Both the position numbers and the translations under genes were made by a program. This document shows, piece after piece, positions 35,313 through 46,627 of a stretch of 64,000 bases of DNA. This DNA comes from Mesobacterium pallidum. GTDB taxonomy: Bacteria; Pseudomonadota; Alphaproteobacteria; Rhodobacterales; Rhodobacteraceae. The stretch covers positions 1 to 64,000 of the forward strand of contig NZ_JAIMID010000009.1 in NCBI RefSeq assembly GCF_019966535.1. Reading direction: 5' to 3'. Under the pieces are notes generated by a model. It did no database searches, had not been told where the DNA came from, and saw nothing but the letters and a program-made list of their open reading frames with translations. Position 1 is the stretch's first letter, and every line of letters begins with the position of its first letter.

Positions 35313-36386
35313 TCAGGCGCGGAAGTGCTTGGCCAGTTTCAGCCCCTGGCCCTGGTAGTTCGACTTCAGATCCGCGCCGTAAAGCATCTGCGGCACCTCG
35401 GCCATGCGCTCGTAGACCAGCCGGCCGACGACCTGCCCGTGTTCGAGCACGAAGGGCGCCTCGTGGCAGCGCACCTCGAGCACCCCGCGCGATCCCGTGC
35501 CGCCCGCCGCGTCATGGCCGAAGCCGGGGTCGAAAAAGCCCGCGTAATGCACCCGGAACTCGCCCACCATGGCCAGGTAAGGCGCCATCTCTGCCGCATA
35601 GGCGGGCGGGATATGCACCGCCTCGCGGCTGACGAGGATATAGAAGGCGCCGGGGTCGAGGATGATCTGGCCGCGATCGGTGCGGATGTCTTCCCAGAAC
35701 TCGGCCGGGTCGTAATGCCCGATCCAGTCGAGGTCGATCACCCCGGTATGCGGTTTGGCGCGGTATCCGACCAGCGTGCCCGACGCGGGCTTCAGGTCGA
35801 CCGAAAAGCCAAGCCCGTCGCTGATGACCGCCTCACCATCGACCAGCGGGGTTTCGGCATGCAAAGCGCGTAGTTCCTCGTCGCGCAGAACGGCCTGGCC
35901 GGCGCGGAAGCGAACCTGGTTCAGCCGCATGCCGGGCCGCACCAGAACGGAAAAGCTGCGCGGGCAGATCTCGGCGTAAAGCGGGCCAGTGTAGCCCGCC
36001 GAGATGCGGTCGAATTCGGTCCCGCCATCGGTGATCGTGCGCGTCAGCAGGTCGAGCCGCCCGGTCGAGCTTTTGGCGTTGGCGACCGCCTGGATGCCTT
36101 CGGGCAGGGCGAGGCTCTCCATCAGCGGGACGACGTAGACGCAGCCCTTTTCCAGCACGGCGCCTTCGGACAGGTCCACGCGGTGCATCTCGAACTCGGC
36201 CAGGCGATCCGCCACGGTGCGGCCTTCGCCCGCGAGGAAGGACGCGCGCACCCGCCAGGCGGTCGTGCCCAGCCGCAGGTCAAGGCTCGCCGGTTGCACC
36301 TGTTCGGGAGTGATCGCAGGGCTGGCCACGATCTCGCCATCGGCGATCATCTGCTGCACTTGCTGGCTTGCCAGGACGCCGGCCAT
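35313..36386 (-). CDS. dcd: dCTP deaminase, tandem-duplicated form
   Basis: 357 residues, about twice a normal Dcd. The N-terminal half has the Dcd features (LDLRLG, AKSSTGRLDLLTR, GYTGPLYAEICPRS, GMRLNQVRFRAGQ). The C-terminal half repeats a related fold: VHYAGFFDPGF, GVLEVRCHEAPFVLEHGQVV and GRLVYERM. It deaminates dCTP to dUTP for thymidylate synthesis. A longer double-domain enzyme is, to my knowledge, usual in this order. The start at 36386 has GGGAGG upstream; the frame extends 12 codons further without similarity. Confidence 0.88.
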   Translation of the reverse strand: MAGVLASQQVQQMIADGEIVASPAITPEQVQPASLDLRLGTTAWRVRASFLAGEGRTVADRLAEFEMHRVDLSEGAVLEKGCVYVVPLMESLALPEGIQAVANAKSSTGRLDLLTRTITDGGTEFDRISAGYTGPLYAEICPRSFSVLVRPGMRLNQVRFRAGQAVLRDEELRALHAETPLVDGEAVISDGLGFSVDLKPASGTLVGYRAKPHTGVIDLDWIGHYDPAEFWEDIRTDRGQIILDPGAFYILVSREAVHIPPAYAAEMAPYLAMVGEFRVHYAGFFDPGFGHDAAGGTGSRGVLEVRCHEAPFVLEHGQVVGRLVYERMAEVPQMLYGADLKSNYQGQGLKLAKHFRA

Positions 36387-36467
36387 GATGATCCCTCCCA
36401 CGTCGCGCGCGGATCGCGCCAATGAAACGCCCGCCGCACCGGGGTCGGTGGGCGGGCGGAAAACTCT

Positions 36468-36544
36468 TGGTCGGGCTAGCAGGACTCGAACCTGCGACCT
36501 TCCGTCCCCCAGACGGACGCGCTACCAGGCTGCGCTATAGCCCG
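36468..36544 (-). tRNA. tRNA-Pro (GGG)
   Basis: Minus-strand cloverleaf with acceptor CGGGCTA/TAGCCCG, D-arm AGCGCAGCCTGGTAGCGC, anticodon loop CTGGGGG (anticodon GGG), T-arm GGTTCGAGTCC, discriminator A and encoded CCA at 36468-36470; 77 bases. Confidence 0.97.
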
Positions 36545-36603
36545 ACTTGTCCGGGGTATTTGTCGCATTCCGGCGCCAACCGCAAGGGGCTTTTTTGACA
36601 AAT

Positions 36604-38538
36604 TCAGAGCTGGTCCAGCTGCGCGCGCAGCCGGTCCAGAAGCGGCCCGATCTCGCGTGCCTGCGCCGGGGTCAGGGCCGTCACGCGCCCAAGCAGCGAC
36701 AGGGGCGAGGGTGCGGCGGCCGCCTCTTCCAGCGCGGCCTCGGGGTCGGGATCGGCGGGGATCTCCTGGCCCAGCGGGACAGGCGCCGGCTCCGGTTCGG
36801 GTTCCGGGCCCGGTTCGGCGGTCGGCAGATCGGGCGCCGGGTCGCGGTCGAGGACGGCCGGGGCGCTGTCGCCTTCATTCGGCGCGGGGAGGGCCGGTTG
36901 GGCGGCGGTCTCTGCCTCGGGTTCGGCATCGAGGTCGCTGACAGGCCCGGCGACCGGGGTGTCGATCTCGGCCGATTGCGGCGCGTCTTCGGCGAGGGCG
37001 GCAAGGCCATCGGCATCCGGCTCGGACGGGACCGGCGCCGGGGGTTCGTTGTCGCTGTCGGTCGGCGGGGTCTCTGGTGCCCGGCTGAGGAAGGCCGGCA
37101 GCGCCCCGGTCTCGGGCATGTCCTCTGGCGCCATGGCGGGCAGGTCATCCGCCTCCGGCGCCTCGTCGGCGCGGTCCGCGACCGGGTCATCCGCTGCGGA
37201 CAGAGTTTGGTCGGCCTGCGGCGCGACGTCCGACGAGCCGGCGGCGATCCCGTCGATCGCGGTCATTGGCTCGGCCGCGGGCGCCTCTGCCACGTTGGTC
37301 TCCAGTGGCGCGACGAAGTCGGTGTCGCGCGGGGTGAAGGCCCCCGCGTCGGATGGTGCCGGCGGCTCCTGGGGCAATTCGATGCCCGTCTCGGGCAGGT
37401 CGTCCGGTGTGGGCTCGACCGCGTCCGGGATCTCGGGCGTTGCCGCCACCTCGGGCATCGGCGCATCGGACACGGCCGGCGTGGTCGCTTCCGGCAGGTC
37501 GGGCCCGGGCGCGTCCGCCTCTGCGGTTTCCGAATGGCTCGGTTGCTCAGGCTCTTCGGCATCGTCGTCGAGGCTGAGGCCGATTCCGCCGGCCATGGCG
37601 CCCCAATCCGCGGCCTCGCCGGGCGCGTCGTCGGCGGCCGCGGCCACGGGCGTCTCGCCGGACTCGGACGGGTCCACCGCAGGAACGGCGGCAAAGAAGG
37701 GCGGCGGAGCAGGCGGCGCCTCGTCTGCCATGCCCCCGGTCACGGTATCCGTGGCGCTTTCGGCCGGTTCAGCCGGCTCGTCCTCGGCCGTTTGGGGCGG
37801 GGCCTCCGCCTGGGCGCCCGGCATGTCGAGCATGGAAAAGGCGGTCTCGTCCTCGACCGGTTCTTCCGTCGCCTCGGCGCTGGCCAGGGCATCTTCCTCT
37901 GCGTCGCTGTCCATCATCGCGACCAGGTCGAGCGGCGGCATGGCCTTGGCTGCGGGCTGGGTTTCCTCTGCGCCTGCCTCGGTCTGCGTCTCGGGCGCGA
38001 TCCGCGACTCGGGCAGCGCGAGGTCGACGTCAGCCGGCACGGGGTCGGGATCCGTCGCCTGCTCCGGCCCAGCTGTTGCGGCGGGGGTGTCCTCCTCGGG
38101 CTCGGCCACTTCTGGTGTCTCTACCAGCTCGGCCTCGGGCACGTGCTCCTGCGCGACCGGATCGGAGGGCTTGAAGGCCACCACTTCGCCGCGCGGTTCG
38201 TCCTCGGCCAGGGGTGTCACGTCGATCGGGGTCACGTCATCGAGGCCGTCGGCGAGGTAGCCGTCAAGCGGCCGGGACAGGGACGAGACATGCTTGACGC
38301 CACGTTCGCGCAGCACCTTCTGCACGCCCTTGATCGTCATGCCGTCATCATGCAGCAGCGTCTTGATCCCGCCGATCAGCACCATGTCCTGCGGGCGGTA
38401 ATAGCGCCGCCCGCCGGCGCGCTTGACCGGCTTGATCTGGGTGAACTTGCTCTCCCAGAAGCGCAGGACGTGCGCGGGCACGTCCAGCCACTCGGCCACT
38501 TCACTGATCGTGCGGAATGCCTGGGCACTCTTGCTCAT
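36604..38538 (-). CDS. MerR-family regulator with very long acidic tail
   Basis: 644 residues. The first ~75 are a MerR winged helix: [20 protein letters not shown], then [20 protein letters not shown] and a [16 protein letters not shown] helix. The next ~540 are low-complexity, Ala/Pro/Glu/Asp-rich and almost free of Lys, predicted disordered and strongly acidic, ending in a conserved-looking helix ([20 protein letters not shown]). MerR proteins are normally 110-300 residues. The plsX-fabH-ihfA-merR order is typical for the group. Start ATG 38538; a position six codons upstream is also open. Confidence 0.9.
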   Translation of the reverse strand: MSKSAQAFRTISEVAEWLDVPAHVLRFWESKFTQIKPVKRAGGRRYYRPQDMVLIGGIKTLLHDDGMTIKGVQKVLRERGVKHVSSLSRPLDGYLADGLDDVTPIDVTPLAEDEPRGEVVAFKPSDPVAQEHVPEAELVETPEVAEPEEDTPAATAGPEQATDPDPVPADVDLALPESRIAPETQTEAGAEETQPAAKAMPPLDLVAMMDSDAEEDALASAEATEEPVEDETAFSMLDMPGAQAEAPPQTAEDEPAEPAESATDTVTGGMADEAPPAPPPFFAAVPAVDPSESGETPVAAAADDAPGEAADWGAMAGGIGLSLDDDAEEPEQPSHSETAEADAPGPDLPEATTPAVSDAPMPEVAATPEIPDAVEPTPDDLPETGIELPQEPPAPSDAGAFTPRDTDFVAPLETNVAEAPAAEPMTAIDGIAAGSSDVAPQADQTLSAADDPVADRADEAPEADDLPAMAPEDMPETGALPAFLSRAPETPPTDSDNEPPAPVPSEPDADGLAALAEDAPQSAEIDTPVAGPVSDLDAEPEAETAAQPALPAPNEGDSAPAVLDRDPAPDLPTAEPGPEPEPEPAPVPLGQEIPADPDPEAALEEAAAAPSPLSLLGRVTALTPAQAREIGPLLDRLRAQLDQL

Positions 38539-38579
38539 GCCTGCCGGGTCCACTTGTCTTGACGGCCGGTCCCGGGGGA

Positions 38580-38882
38580 TCAGCTCTTGTTGCCCGCGGC
38601 CACGCGCTCCTTCATCAGATGCGAAGGGCGGAAGGTCAGGACCCGGCGCGGGTTGATCGGGACCTCCTGACCGGTCTTGGGGTTGCGGCCGACGCGGGCC
38701 GCCTTGTCGCGTACGGAGAATGTCCCGAAGGACGAGATCTTGACCTGCTCGCCAGCGACCAGGGAATCGGACATGTGCTGCAACACGCTTTCGACCAGAT
38801 CCGCCGATTCATTGCGCGACAGCCCGACCTCGCGGAACACGGCTTCGCTGAGGTCCATACGTGTTAGCGTCTTCCCGGACAT
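38580..38882 (-). CDS. ihfA: Integration host factor subunit alpha
   Basis: 100 residues of the HU/IHF fold: [20 protein letters not shown], then [20 protein letters not shown] (the beta-arm with its proline nearby) and [19 protein letters not shown]. It binds and bends DNA with the beta subunit. It lies 41 bases upstream of the MerR start on the same strand. Confidence 0.95.
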   Translation of the reverse strand: MSGKTLTRMDLSEAVFREVGLSRNESADLVESVLQHMSDSLVAGEQVKISSFGTFSVRDKAARVGRNPKTGQEVPINPRRVLTFRPSHLMKERVAAGNKS

Positions 38883-39017
38883 TCGATCCATCCCCCTGGC
38901 TCTTTTCTCGCGAGAATGTGACAAGGGCATTCCCAAGTCAACATCAATGACTTGGACAATCCACTTCACGTGAGGCCGGGGGCGGTTTCCCGCAAGGCTT
39001 CGCCTATTGGGCGAATC

Positions 39018-39989
39018 CTACCAGCGCAGCACCACCGCGCCCCAGGCAAGACCGCCGCCGATCGCCTCGGTCACGATCAGGTCGCCCTCGCGCAGCTGGC
39101 CGCGCGACTTGGCCACCGACAGGGCCAGCGGGATCGACGCGGCCGAGGTGTTGCCGTGGTCCTGGACCGTCACGACGACCTTGTCCATCGGCAGGCCCAG
39201 CTTTTTCGCGGTGCCCTCGATGATGCGGATATTGGCCTGGTGCGGCACGATCCAGTCGAGGTCGTCGTGCCCCAGCCCGGCCTTGTCCAGCGCGCGGGTC
39301 GCAGTTTCGGCCAGCTTGACGACAGCGTGGCGGAACACCTGGTTGCCTTGCATCCGCAGGTAACCGGTGTTCTGGGTCGACACGCCCCCGTCCACGTAAA
39401 GCAGGTCGCGATACCGCCCGTCGCTGTTGAGGTCCGAGGACAAGATTCCCCGGTCATGCGATGTGCCGGTGCCCTGCCGCGCCTCGAGCACCACGGCCCC
39501 GGCGCCATCGCCGAAGAGCACGCAGGTCGACCGATCCGTCCAGTCCATGATCCGGCTGAAGGTCTCGGCCCCGATCACGATCACGCGGCTGGCCTGTTCG
39601 CTGACGATCAGCGCATTGGCCTGGGCGAGGGCAAAGACGAAACCGGCGCAGACCGCCTGCACGTCGAAGGCAAAGCCCGAGGTCATGCCCAGCTTGTCCT
39701 GCACCATGGTCGCGGCGGACGGAAAGGTCAGGTCGGCGGTCGAGGTGGCGACGATCACGGCGTCGATCTGGTCGGCGCGCAGCTCGGCATCGGCCAGCGC
39801 GGCGCGCGCGGCGGCGGCGGCCATGTCGGACGTGGTCTCGCCCTCGGCGGCGAAATGGCGCCGTTCGATCCCGGACCGGCTGCGAATCCATTCGTCGGTG
39901 GTGTCGAGCGAGGCTTCGAACTCGGAATTCGGGACGACGCGTGCGGGCAGGTAGTGCCCGACGCCCCTGACAACGGCGCGCAGTTTCAT
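39018..39989 (-). CDS. fabH: 3-oxoacyl-ACP synthase III
   Basis: 323 residues. Catalytic triad Cys114 (QAVCAGF), His250 (VPHQANIR) and Asn280 (DHGNTSAAS). It condenses acetyl-CoA with malonyl-ACP to start fatty-acid synthesis. Its start overlaps plsX by ATGA (39986-39989), so the two are translationally coupled. Confidence 0.96.
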   Translation of the reverse strand: MKLRAVVRGVGHYLPARVVPNSEFEASLDTTDEWIRSRSGIERRHFAAEGETTSDMAAAAARAALADAELRADQIDAVIVATSTADLTFPSAATMVQDKLGMTSGFAFDVQAVCAGFVFALAQANALIVSEQASRVIVIGAETFSRIMDWTDRSTCVLFGDGAGAVVLEARQGTGTSHDRGILSSDLNSDGRYRDLLYVDGGVSTQNTGYLRMQGNQVFRHAVVKLAETATRALDKAGLGHDDLDWIVPHQANIRIIEGTAKKLGLPMDKVVVTVQDHGNTSAASIPLALSVAKSRGQLREGDLIVTEAIGGGLAWGAVVLRW

Positions 39990-41092
39990 GATTCCCCTTC
40001 TTCCCGCTCTTCCGCGGAAGCTTCGCCATGGTGGGCAAGCTCGACCGCGGATGCAACCCGGGCCGCCAGTTTCTCGCGGAACCCCGATCGGGCGAGGTCA
40101 TGCGCCAGTTTCACGGCCGCCGCAACGCCCATCGCGTCCGCGCCGCCATGGCTTTTCACGACCGTGCCGTTGAGGCCCAGGAAGACCCCTCCGTTCACGC
40201 GGCGCGGGTCGATCCGCTTGCGAAAGCGGTTGAGCGAGGTATAGGCCAGCAGCGCCGCGAGCCGCGACAGGGGCGAGAACTTGAACGCCTCGCGCAGCTG
40301 GTCGCCGATCATGGTGGCAGTGCCTTCACCGGTCTTGATCGCCACGTTGCCGGTAAAGCCGTCGGTGACGATCACGTCCACCTTGTCGCTGGCGATATCG
40401 CTGCCCTCGACAAAGCCGACATAGTCGAAATTGGCCGGGCCCGCGACCTTGGGGATCAGCCCATGGGCGATCTTCAGCTCGGCCCGGCCCTTGTGTTCCT
40501 CGGTCCCGACGTTCAGCAGGCCCACGCGCGGCCGGGTGAGCCCCAGCCCGTTGCGCGCGTAGGAGGCGCCCATCAGCGCGTATTGCAGAAGGTCGGTTTC
40601 ATCGGCGCGGATGTCGGCGCCGACGTCCAGCATGACGTTGAAGCCTTGCGGGTTGCGCGAGGGCCAGAGCACCGCGATGGCGGGCCGCGTCACGCCCGGC
40701 AGGCGGCGCAGGCGGACCATCGATACGGCCATGAGCGCGCCGGTATTGCCGCAGCTGACGCAGACCTCGGCCTCTCCGTCGCGCACCGAATCGATGGCGC
40801 GCCACATGGAGGTGTCGCGCCCGTGCCGCATGATGTGGCTGGGCTTGTCGGTCATCTTGACCACATCCGCCACGTCGCGGATGTCGATGCGCCCCTCGAG
40901 GCCGCGCTTGGCCACCAGCGGTTCAAGCTGCGCGGCCGGGCCGTGCAGGATGAACCGGGGGCCGGGCGCCTCGGAGGCGAAACGCGCAATGCCGGCGACC
41001 ACGGTCGCCGGCCCACGATCGCCACCCATGGCGTCGATGCTGATGACGGGATGCCCGCCGTTATCCGGTGTCTGGTCTGTCAGACTGGACAT
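39986..41092 (-). CDS. plsX: Phosphate acyltransferase PlsX
   Basis: 368 residues. VISIDAMGGDRGP near the start, then VSCGNTGALMAVSM, GLLNVGTEEHKG and VIVTDGFTGNVAIKTGEG identify PlsX, which makes acyl-phosphate from acyl-ACP for phospholipid synthesis. It lies 21 bases after rpmF and overlaps fabH. Confidence 0.96.
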   Translation of the reverse strand: MSSLTDQTPDNGGHPVISIDAMGGDRGPATVVAGIARFASEAPGPRFILHGPAAQLEPLVAKRGLEGRIDIRDVADVVKMTDKPSHIMRHGRDTSMWRAIDSVRDGEAEVCVSCGNTGALMAVSMVRLRRLPGVTRPAIAVLWPSRNPQGFNVMLDVGADIRADETDLLQYALMGASYARNGLGLTRPRVGLLNVGTEEHKGRAELKIAHGLIPKVAGPANFDYVGFVEGSDIASDKVDVIVTDGFTGNVAIKTGEGTATMIGDQLREAFKFSPLSRLAALLAYTSLNRFRKRIDPRRVNGGVFLGLNGTVVKSHGGADAMGVAAAVKLAHDLARSGFREKLAARVASAVELAHHGEASAEEREEGES

Positions 41093-41113
41093 GATCGGGC
41101 ATCAAACAGCGGC

Positions 41114-41320
41114 TTATGCCGCGTCTTCGTCCAGGTCGATCTCGTCGGCCTGCGCAATCACTTCGCGATCCGCGTAATGGCCGCAGGACGGGCACACATG
41201 GTGCGGACGCTTGAGCTCGCCACAGTTGGAGCACTCGTTCGGGTTCGCCCCGGACAGCGCATCATGAGCGCGGCGATTGTTGCGGCGCGACTTGGAAACC
41301 TTGTTCTGCTGGACAGCCAT
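41114..41320 (-). CDS. rpmF: 50S ribosomal protein L32
   Basis: 68 residues: [20 protein letters not shown], then [20 protein letters not shown] with two CxxC zinc pairs. The length and motif are those of L32, in the usual yceD-rpmF-plsX order. Confidence 0.97.
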   Translation of the reverse strand: MAVQQNKVSKSRRNNRRAHDALSGANPNECSNCGELKRPHHVCPSCGHYADREVIAQADEIDLDEDAA

Positions 41321-41498
41321 GTCTCAACCTCGGTGTTACGCGGGGCAGGTAGGCCGACCCCTGATGTTTCATATCCTGAAGGCGCACATATTCCGTAACG
41401 TGCCCACCTTACAAGAGCGAATTCTGATGGAGGCGCGAAAATAGAAAAACACCGCCGCTTTGCAAGTGATTCCTTGGGGCAGGGCGCGTCAGCCCCGT

Positions 41499-42047
41499 TC
41501 ACCCCTTGTCGCCGCCGTCCAGCTTGTCGCGCAAGGCGGCAAGCCCGGCAAAGGGTTTGACGTCGTCGTCGGACATCGCCGCCTTGCCCGGCTCGGTGAA
41601 GGTCGCGTCGTCCAGCGCCGCGCCATCGGCCCGCGGATAGGGCGGCAGGGCCAGGGCCAGCGCCTCGATCATCGCCGCCTCGATGTCGATCTCGGCGCCC
41701 AGCGGCTCGAGCGTATCGTCCTCGGGCATCTCGACCTCGTCCGCGTCGCCCGGATCGGGCATGTCGCGGGTGTAACGCCGCGTCACGTCTTCCTCGATCC
41801 GCGTGGTCACGGGGATCAGGCTCACGACGCAGGGCTGCACCACCGTGGCGCCAAGATGCGCCTCGAGCTGCCAGTCGCGCTTGCCCGCGGGGCTGAGGCG
41901 GCCGGCAAAGTTCAGCTTGCGCAGGTCCGACAGGCCCAGCTCGGCCGCGATGGCCTTGAGCCTGTCCGCCCCTGGGCGCAACGCGATCTCGCGCGGGCGG
42001 TTGTCTGCCAGGTCCGAGGTCCTGATCGGTTTCATGTCGCTCGACAT
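41499..42047 (-). CDS. YceD/DUF177 family protein
   Basis: 182 residues of the DUF177 family: LRKLNFAGRLSPAGKRDWQL, then VVQPCVVSLIPVTTRIEEDV and an acidic EVEMPEDDTLEPLG stretch. Family members affect 23S rRNA accumulation; the rpmF neighbourhood is conserved. Start at 42047, with AAAGGA about 9 bases upstream; a second ATG is at 42035. The 178-base gap before rpmF holds no clear gene. Confidence 0.9.
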   Translation of the reverse strand: MSSDMKPIRTSDLADNRPREIALRPGADRLKAIAAELGLSDLRKLNFAGRLSPAGKRDWQLEAHLGATVVQPCVVSLIPVTTRIEEDVTRRYTRDMPDPGDADEVEMPEDDTLEPLGAEIDIEAAMIEALALALPPYPRADGAALDDATFTEPGKAAMSDDDVKPFAGLAALRDKLDGGDKG

Positions 42048-42138
42048 CCCGGCGTCCTTTCTTGATCCCATGGTCATCCTTCTGTAATCGGGATAAAAGC
42101 CGGACACGGCCAAGATCAAGGGGGCGGGAGTGCAAGCG

Positions 42139-42591
42139 ATGAAGACCGGGCTGCGGGCTGCGATCCTGGCAAGCACGATTCTGGCGCTGTCCGCCTGTAC
42201 GGCACAGTATCGGAACCACGGCTATATCCCGTCCGAGGATGACCTCGCCAACGTGATCGTCGGCGTGGACAGCCGCGACAGCGTGACCGAGACGATCGGC
42301 GCGCCCACGACGCAAAGTTTCATCGACGAGAGCGGCTATTACTACGTGCGCTCCCGCGTGCGTCATTTCGGAATGCTCGAGCCCGAGGTGATCAACCGCG
42401 AGATCGTCGCCATCACCTTCGATTCGGCCGGCACGGTGCAGAACATCGAACGCTTCGGGCTGGAAGACGGCCGCGTCGTCACCCTGTCGCGCCGCGTCAC
42501 GCCGGTGCCGGGGGGCAGCCCGAGCTTCCTCAAGAAGATCCTGTCGGCCCTCGGCGGCTTCGATCCCGCCTCGGCGCTCAGCGGCAACTGA
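42139..42591 (+). CDS. bamE: BamE-like outer-membrane assembly lipoprotein
   Basis: 150 residues with a lipoprotein signal (LASTILALSAC, lipobox LSAC) and the SmpA/OmlA domain: VIVGVDSRDSVTETIGAPTT, then YYYVRSRVRHFGML and REIVAITFDSAGTVQNIERF. BamE stabilises the BAM complex that inserts outer-membrane beta-barrels. It is divergent from yceD. Confidence 0.9.
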   Translation: MKTGLRAAILASTILALSACTAQYRNHGYIPSEDDLANVIVGVDSRDSVTETIGAPTTQSFIDESGYYYVRSRVRHFGMLEPEVINREIVAITFDSAGTVQNIERFGLEDGRVVTLSRRVTPVPGGSPSFLKKILSALGGFDPASALSGN

Positions 42592-42676
42592 TCCCGGCGA
42601 GCGCCGCGGGGGCGTCACGCCTTCGACACGCTTGCACGGCAATTTGCCCGCGACGTATCCTGCGGGCAGAGGTGCC

Positions 42677-43411
42677 ATGATGGTCCAGCCGTTCGAAAAG
42701 GGGCGCTACCGGGCGCGGGCTGCCAGCGGCGCGGCCGACCTGGCCGCCTGCCGGGCGCTCAGGGCGCGTGCCTTCGGACATGAAAGCGACGGCGACGCCT
42801 TCGACGCGCGCTGCACCCATGTGCTGGTCGAAGAGATCGCAGGCGGGCGCCTGGTCTGTTGCTACCGCATCCTGCCGCTGGACGCCGGATGCATCGGCGA
42901 CAGCTATGCCGCGCAATATTACGAGCTATCGGCGCTGTCCGATTTCCCGGGCCGGATGGTCGAGATGGGGCGATTCTGCCTTGATCCTTTCGTGCATGAT
43001 CCCGACGTGCTGCGCATCGCATGGGCCGCGCTGACCCGCTACGTGGACGGAAACGGCGTCGGGCTGCTCTTTGGCTGCGCCTCGTTCCAGGGGGTGGACA
43101 AGGACCGCTACCTCGACGCGTTCGCCATGCTGCGGGCGCGGCACCTGGCGCCGACGCGATGGCTGCCCCGCGTGAAGGCGGGCGAGGTCTTTCGCTATGC
43201 CGCGCGGCTGCGGCGCAAGCCGGATGCGCGGCGCGCGATGCGGGTGATGCCGCCGCTCCTGAAGACCTACCTGATGATGGGTGGCTGGGTCAGCGACCAC
43301 GCGGTGGTGGACCGCGACATGAACACGCTGCACGTCTTCACCGGGGTCGAGATCGGCGCCATCCCGGCCGCGCGCAAGCGCCTGTTGCGGGCCGTGGCCG
43401 GCCCTGCCTGA
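42677..43411 (+). CDS. OlsB-like N-acyltransferase (ornithine lipid synthesis)
   Basis: 244 residues of the GNAT-related acyltransferase family (OlsB/PlsC-like hemolysin type): ALRARAFGHESDGDAFDARC, then VEMGRFCLDPFVHDPDVLR and GLLFGCASFQGVDKDRY. OlsB acylates ornithine with a 3-hydroxyacyl-ACP to lyso-ornithine lipid. Marine Roseobacters commonly make ornithine lipids. No olsA is adjacent. Confidence 0.85.
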   Translation: MMVQPFEKGRYRARAASGAADLAACRALRARAFGHESDGDAFDARCTHVLVEEIAGGRLVCCYRILPLDAGCIGDSYAAQYYELSALSDFPGRMVEMGRFCLDPFVHDPDVLRIAWAALTRYVDGNGVGLLFGCASFQGVDKDRYLDAFAMLRARHLAPTRWLPRVKAGEVFRYAARLRRKPDARRAMRVMPPLLKTYLMMGGWVSDHAVVDRDMNTLHVFTGVEIGAIPAARKRLLRAVAGPA

Positions 43412-43486
43412 TCCCATTGTGCGCCTGCGGCGCGCCGGTTTGTCAGGTATGGGGGCGCTGCCCCCGTCGCCTGCGGCGACTCCCCC

Positions 43487-43548
43487 GGAGTTTAATGGCA
43501 AGATGAAGGGGATCCGGGACACTGCTTTCATTATTCCTCAAATACTCC
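43487..43548. repeat. Imperfect inverted repeat GGAGTTTAA...ATACTCC
   Basis: Left arm GGAGTTTAATGGCAAGATGA and right arm TTCATTATTCCTCAAATACT plus CC pair imperfectly around a GC-rich centre. The same arms, better matched, occur at 52750-52805, and a lone right-arm copy at about 27375-27400. Confidence 0.65.
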
Positions 43549-43577
43549 CGCCGGAGGCATCCTTTGCCGGTGTCGAA

Positions 43578-43641
43578 GCCGGGGGCCGACCCCTCGCGCC
43601 GGAGGCGCGGCACCAGGCCAAGCGAGGGGCCAGCCCCTCGC
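43578..43641. repeat. Two copies of the 44-bp palindromic repeat
   Basis: The palindrome GCGAGGGGCCAGCCCCTCGC is at 43622-43641. A diverged copy lies exactly 44 bases earlier (43578-43597), with CGCCGGAGGCGCGGCACCAG between them. The same unit is in four copies at 52591. Confidence 0.75.
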
Positions 43642-43726
43642 ATTCCCCGGGATATTTATGGAAAGGTGAATGGGAGGGGCGCCGCGCAGGATTGACGGGG
43701 GCGCGGGCTGGGCTTAGCTGGCGCCC

Positions 43727-45541
<1,815 letters not shown>

Positions 45542-45565
45542 TTCCAGGCGCTTGCGCGGCGGTCC

Positions 45566-46624
45566 TCACCACCGCCAGCGGCGACGAACGACGTTCATGA
45601 TGACCACGTTGATGATGATCCTGTAGACGTGGTGCGCGATCACCAGCGCCGGGCTGGTGGCGAGCGAGATGGCGATCAGCCCCATCTCGGTCACGCCGCC
45701 CGGGGCGTAGGCGACCAAAAGCACGTCGATCGGCAGGCCGCCCATGCGGTTCAGCACCCAGGCGAAGGCCAGGCCCACGCCCAACATCATCGCGGTCGAG
45801 GCGAGCGCCAGCCAGACCCCCCGTGCCAGTTGCCGACCCGACAGCTCGTGAAACCGCGAGCCGAGCGCGGAGCCGATCACCACCTGCGCGGCCACCAGCG
45901 CCCAGACCGGCATGGCAAGCGACGGGATCGGCAGGAAGTTCAGCACCGCCGCCGCCACGAGCGGTCCCAGCAGGTGGCCGGCGGGCAGGCGCAGGCGCGT
46001 TCCGGCCCATTGGCCAAGCGCGCCGACGGGGATCAGCACTGCCAGCGTGGCCCAGAGCGGCAGGTCCGAGCTGGGCAGCTGGTTCGACAGGCCGGCGGCG
46101 CTGCCGACCGGGTGGCCTTCGTACCAGGACATGCCGAAGGGCACGAGCGTGATCACGACGGTGATGCGCAGGAATTGCTGGAGCGCGAGGATACGGGAAT
46201 CGGCGCCTGATTCCTCTCCGAAGGCGATGGCCTCGACCAGTCCACCGGGCGCGCCGGCAAAGAAGGCGGTCGGCTTGTCAAAGCCTGCCACGCGGGTAAA
46301 CAGGAGGTAGTTCAGCGCCATGATGAGCGGCACGAACAGCGTCAGCGCCGCCAGCGACCAGGCGATCGTCGGGATCTGGCGGAAGAGTTCCGGGTGGACC
46401 TGCAGCCCGATCACCATGCCGATCACCGCGATGAAGATGTTGCGGAAATCGTTGGGGTACTTGTACCCGTCCGGCACCGAGGCCGGAACGAAGCGTACGG
46501 TCAGCGTGGTCAGCACCAGGCTGCCGGTCAGCCAGGGCATCGGCAGGTGCACCAGAGCGGCGAGGAAGCCGCCGATGGTTCCGATGACGACGAGGAGGGC
46601 GGTGGGAAGCGTTGTCTTTTGCAT
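45566..46624 (-). CDS. AbrB-family membrane transporter
   Basis: 352 residues with about 10-11 helices. The AbrB/ammonia-monooxygenase family signature is visible: PMPWLTGSLVL near the N-terminus, FFAGAPGGLVEAIAFGEESG, and a second copy of the motif in VAYAPGGVTEMGLIAISLAT. The substrate is unknown. Its start is three bases from the stop of the upstream EamA gene, so the two form an operon. Confidence 0.87.
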   Translation of the reverse strand: MQKTTLPTALLVVIGTIGGFLAALVHLPMPWLTGSLVLTTLTVRFVPASVPDGYKYPNDFRNIFIAVIGMVIGLQVHPELFRQIPTIAWSLAALTLFVPLIMALNYLLFTRVAGFDKPTAFFAGAPGGLVEAIAFGEESGADSRILALQQFLRITVVITLVPFGMSWYEGHPVGSAAGLSNQLPSSDLPLWATLAVLIPVGALGQWAGTRLRLPAGHLLGPLVAAAVLNFLPIPSLAMPVWALVAAQVVIGSALGSRFHELSGRQLARGVWLALASTAMMLGVGLAFAWVLNRMGGLPIDVLLVAYAPGGVTEMGLIAISLATSPALVIAHHVYRIIINVVIMNVVRRRWRW

Positions 46625-46627
46625 GTC

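Larger units (their letters stand above)
43412..43726. other. 315-base intergenic region with repeats
   Basis: No gene is visible. It holds a 62-base imperfect inverted repeat (43487-43548) and two copies of a 44-bp-period palindromic repeat (43578-43641), the same elements as at 52591-52805. A further degenerate arm is near 43650-43680. Confidence 0.7.

Noticed and set aside
36547..38562. A 671-residue Gly/Arg-rich open frame on the plus strand
   Set aside because: It is the reverse frame of the acidic-tail MerR gene; its composition only mirrors the Glu/Ala/Pro codons on the other strand.
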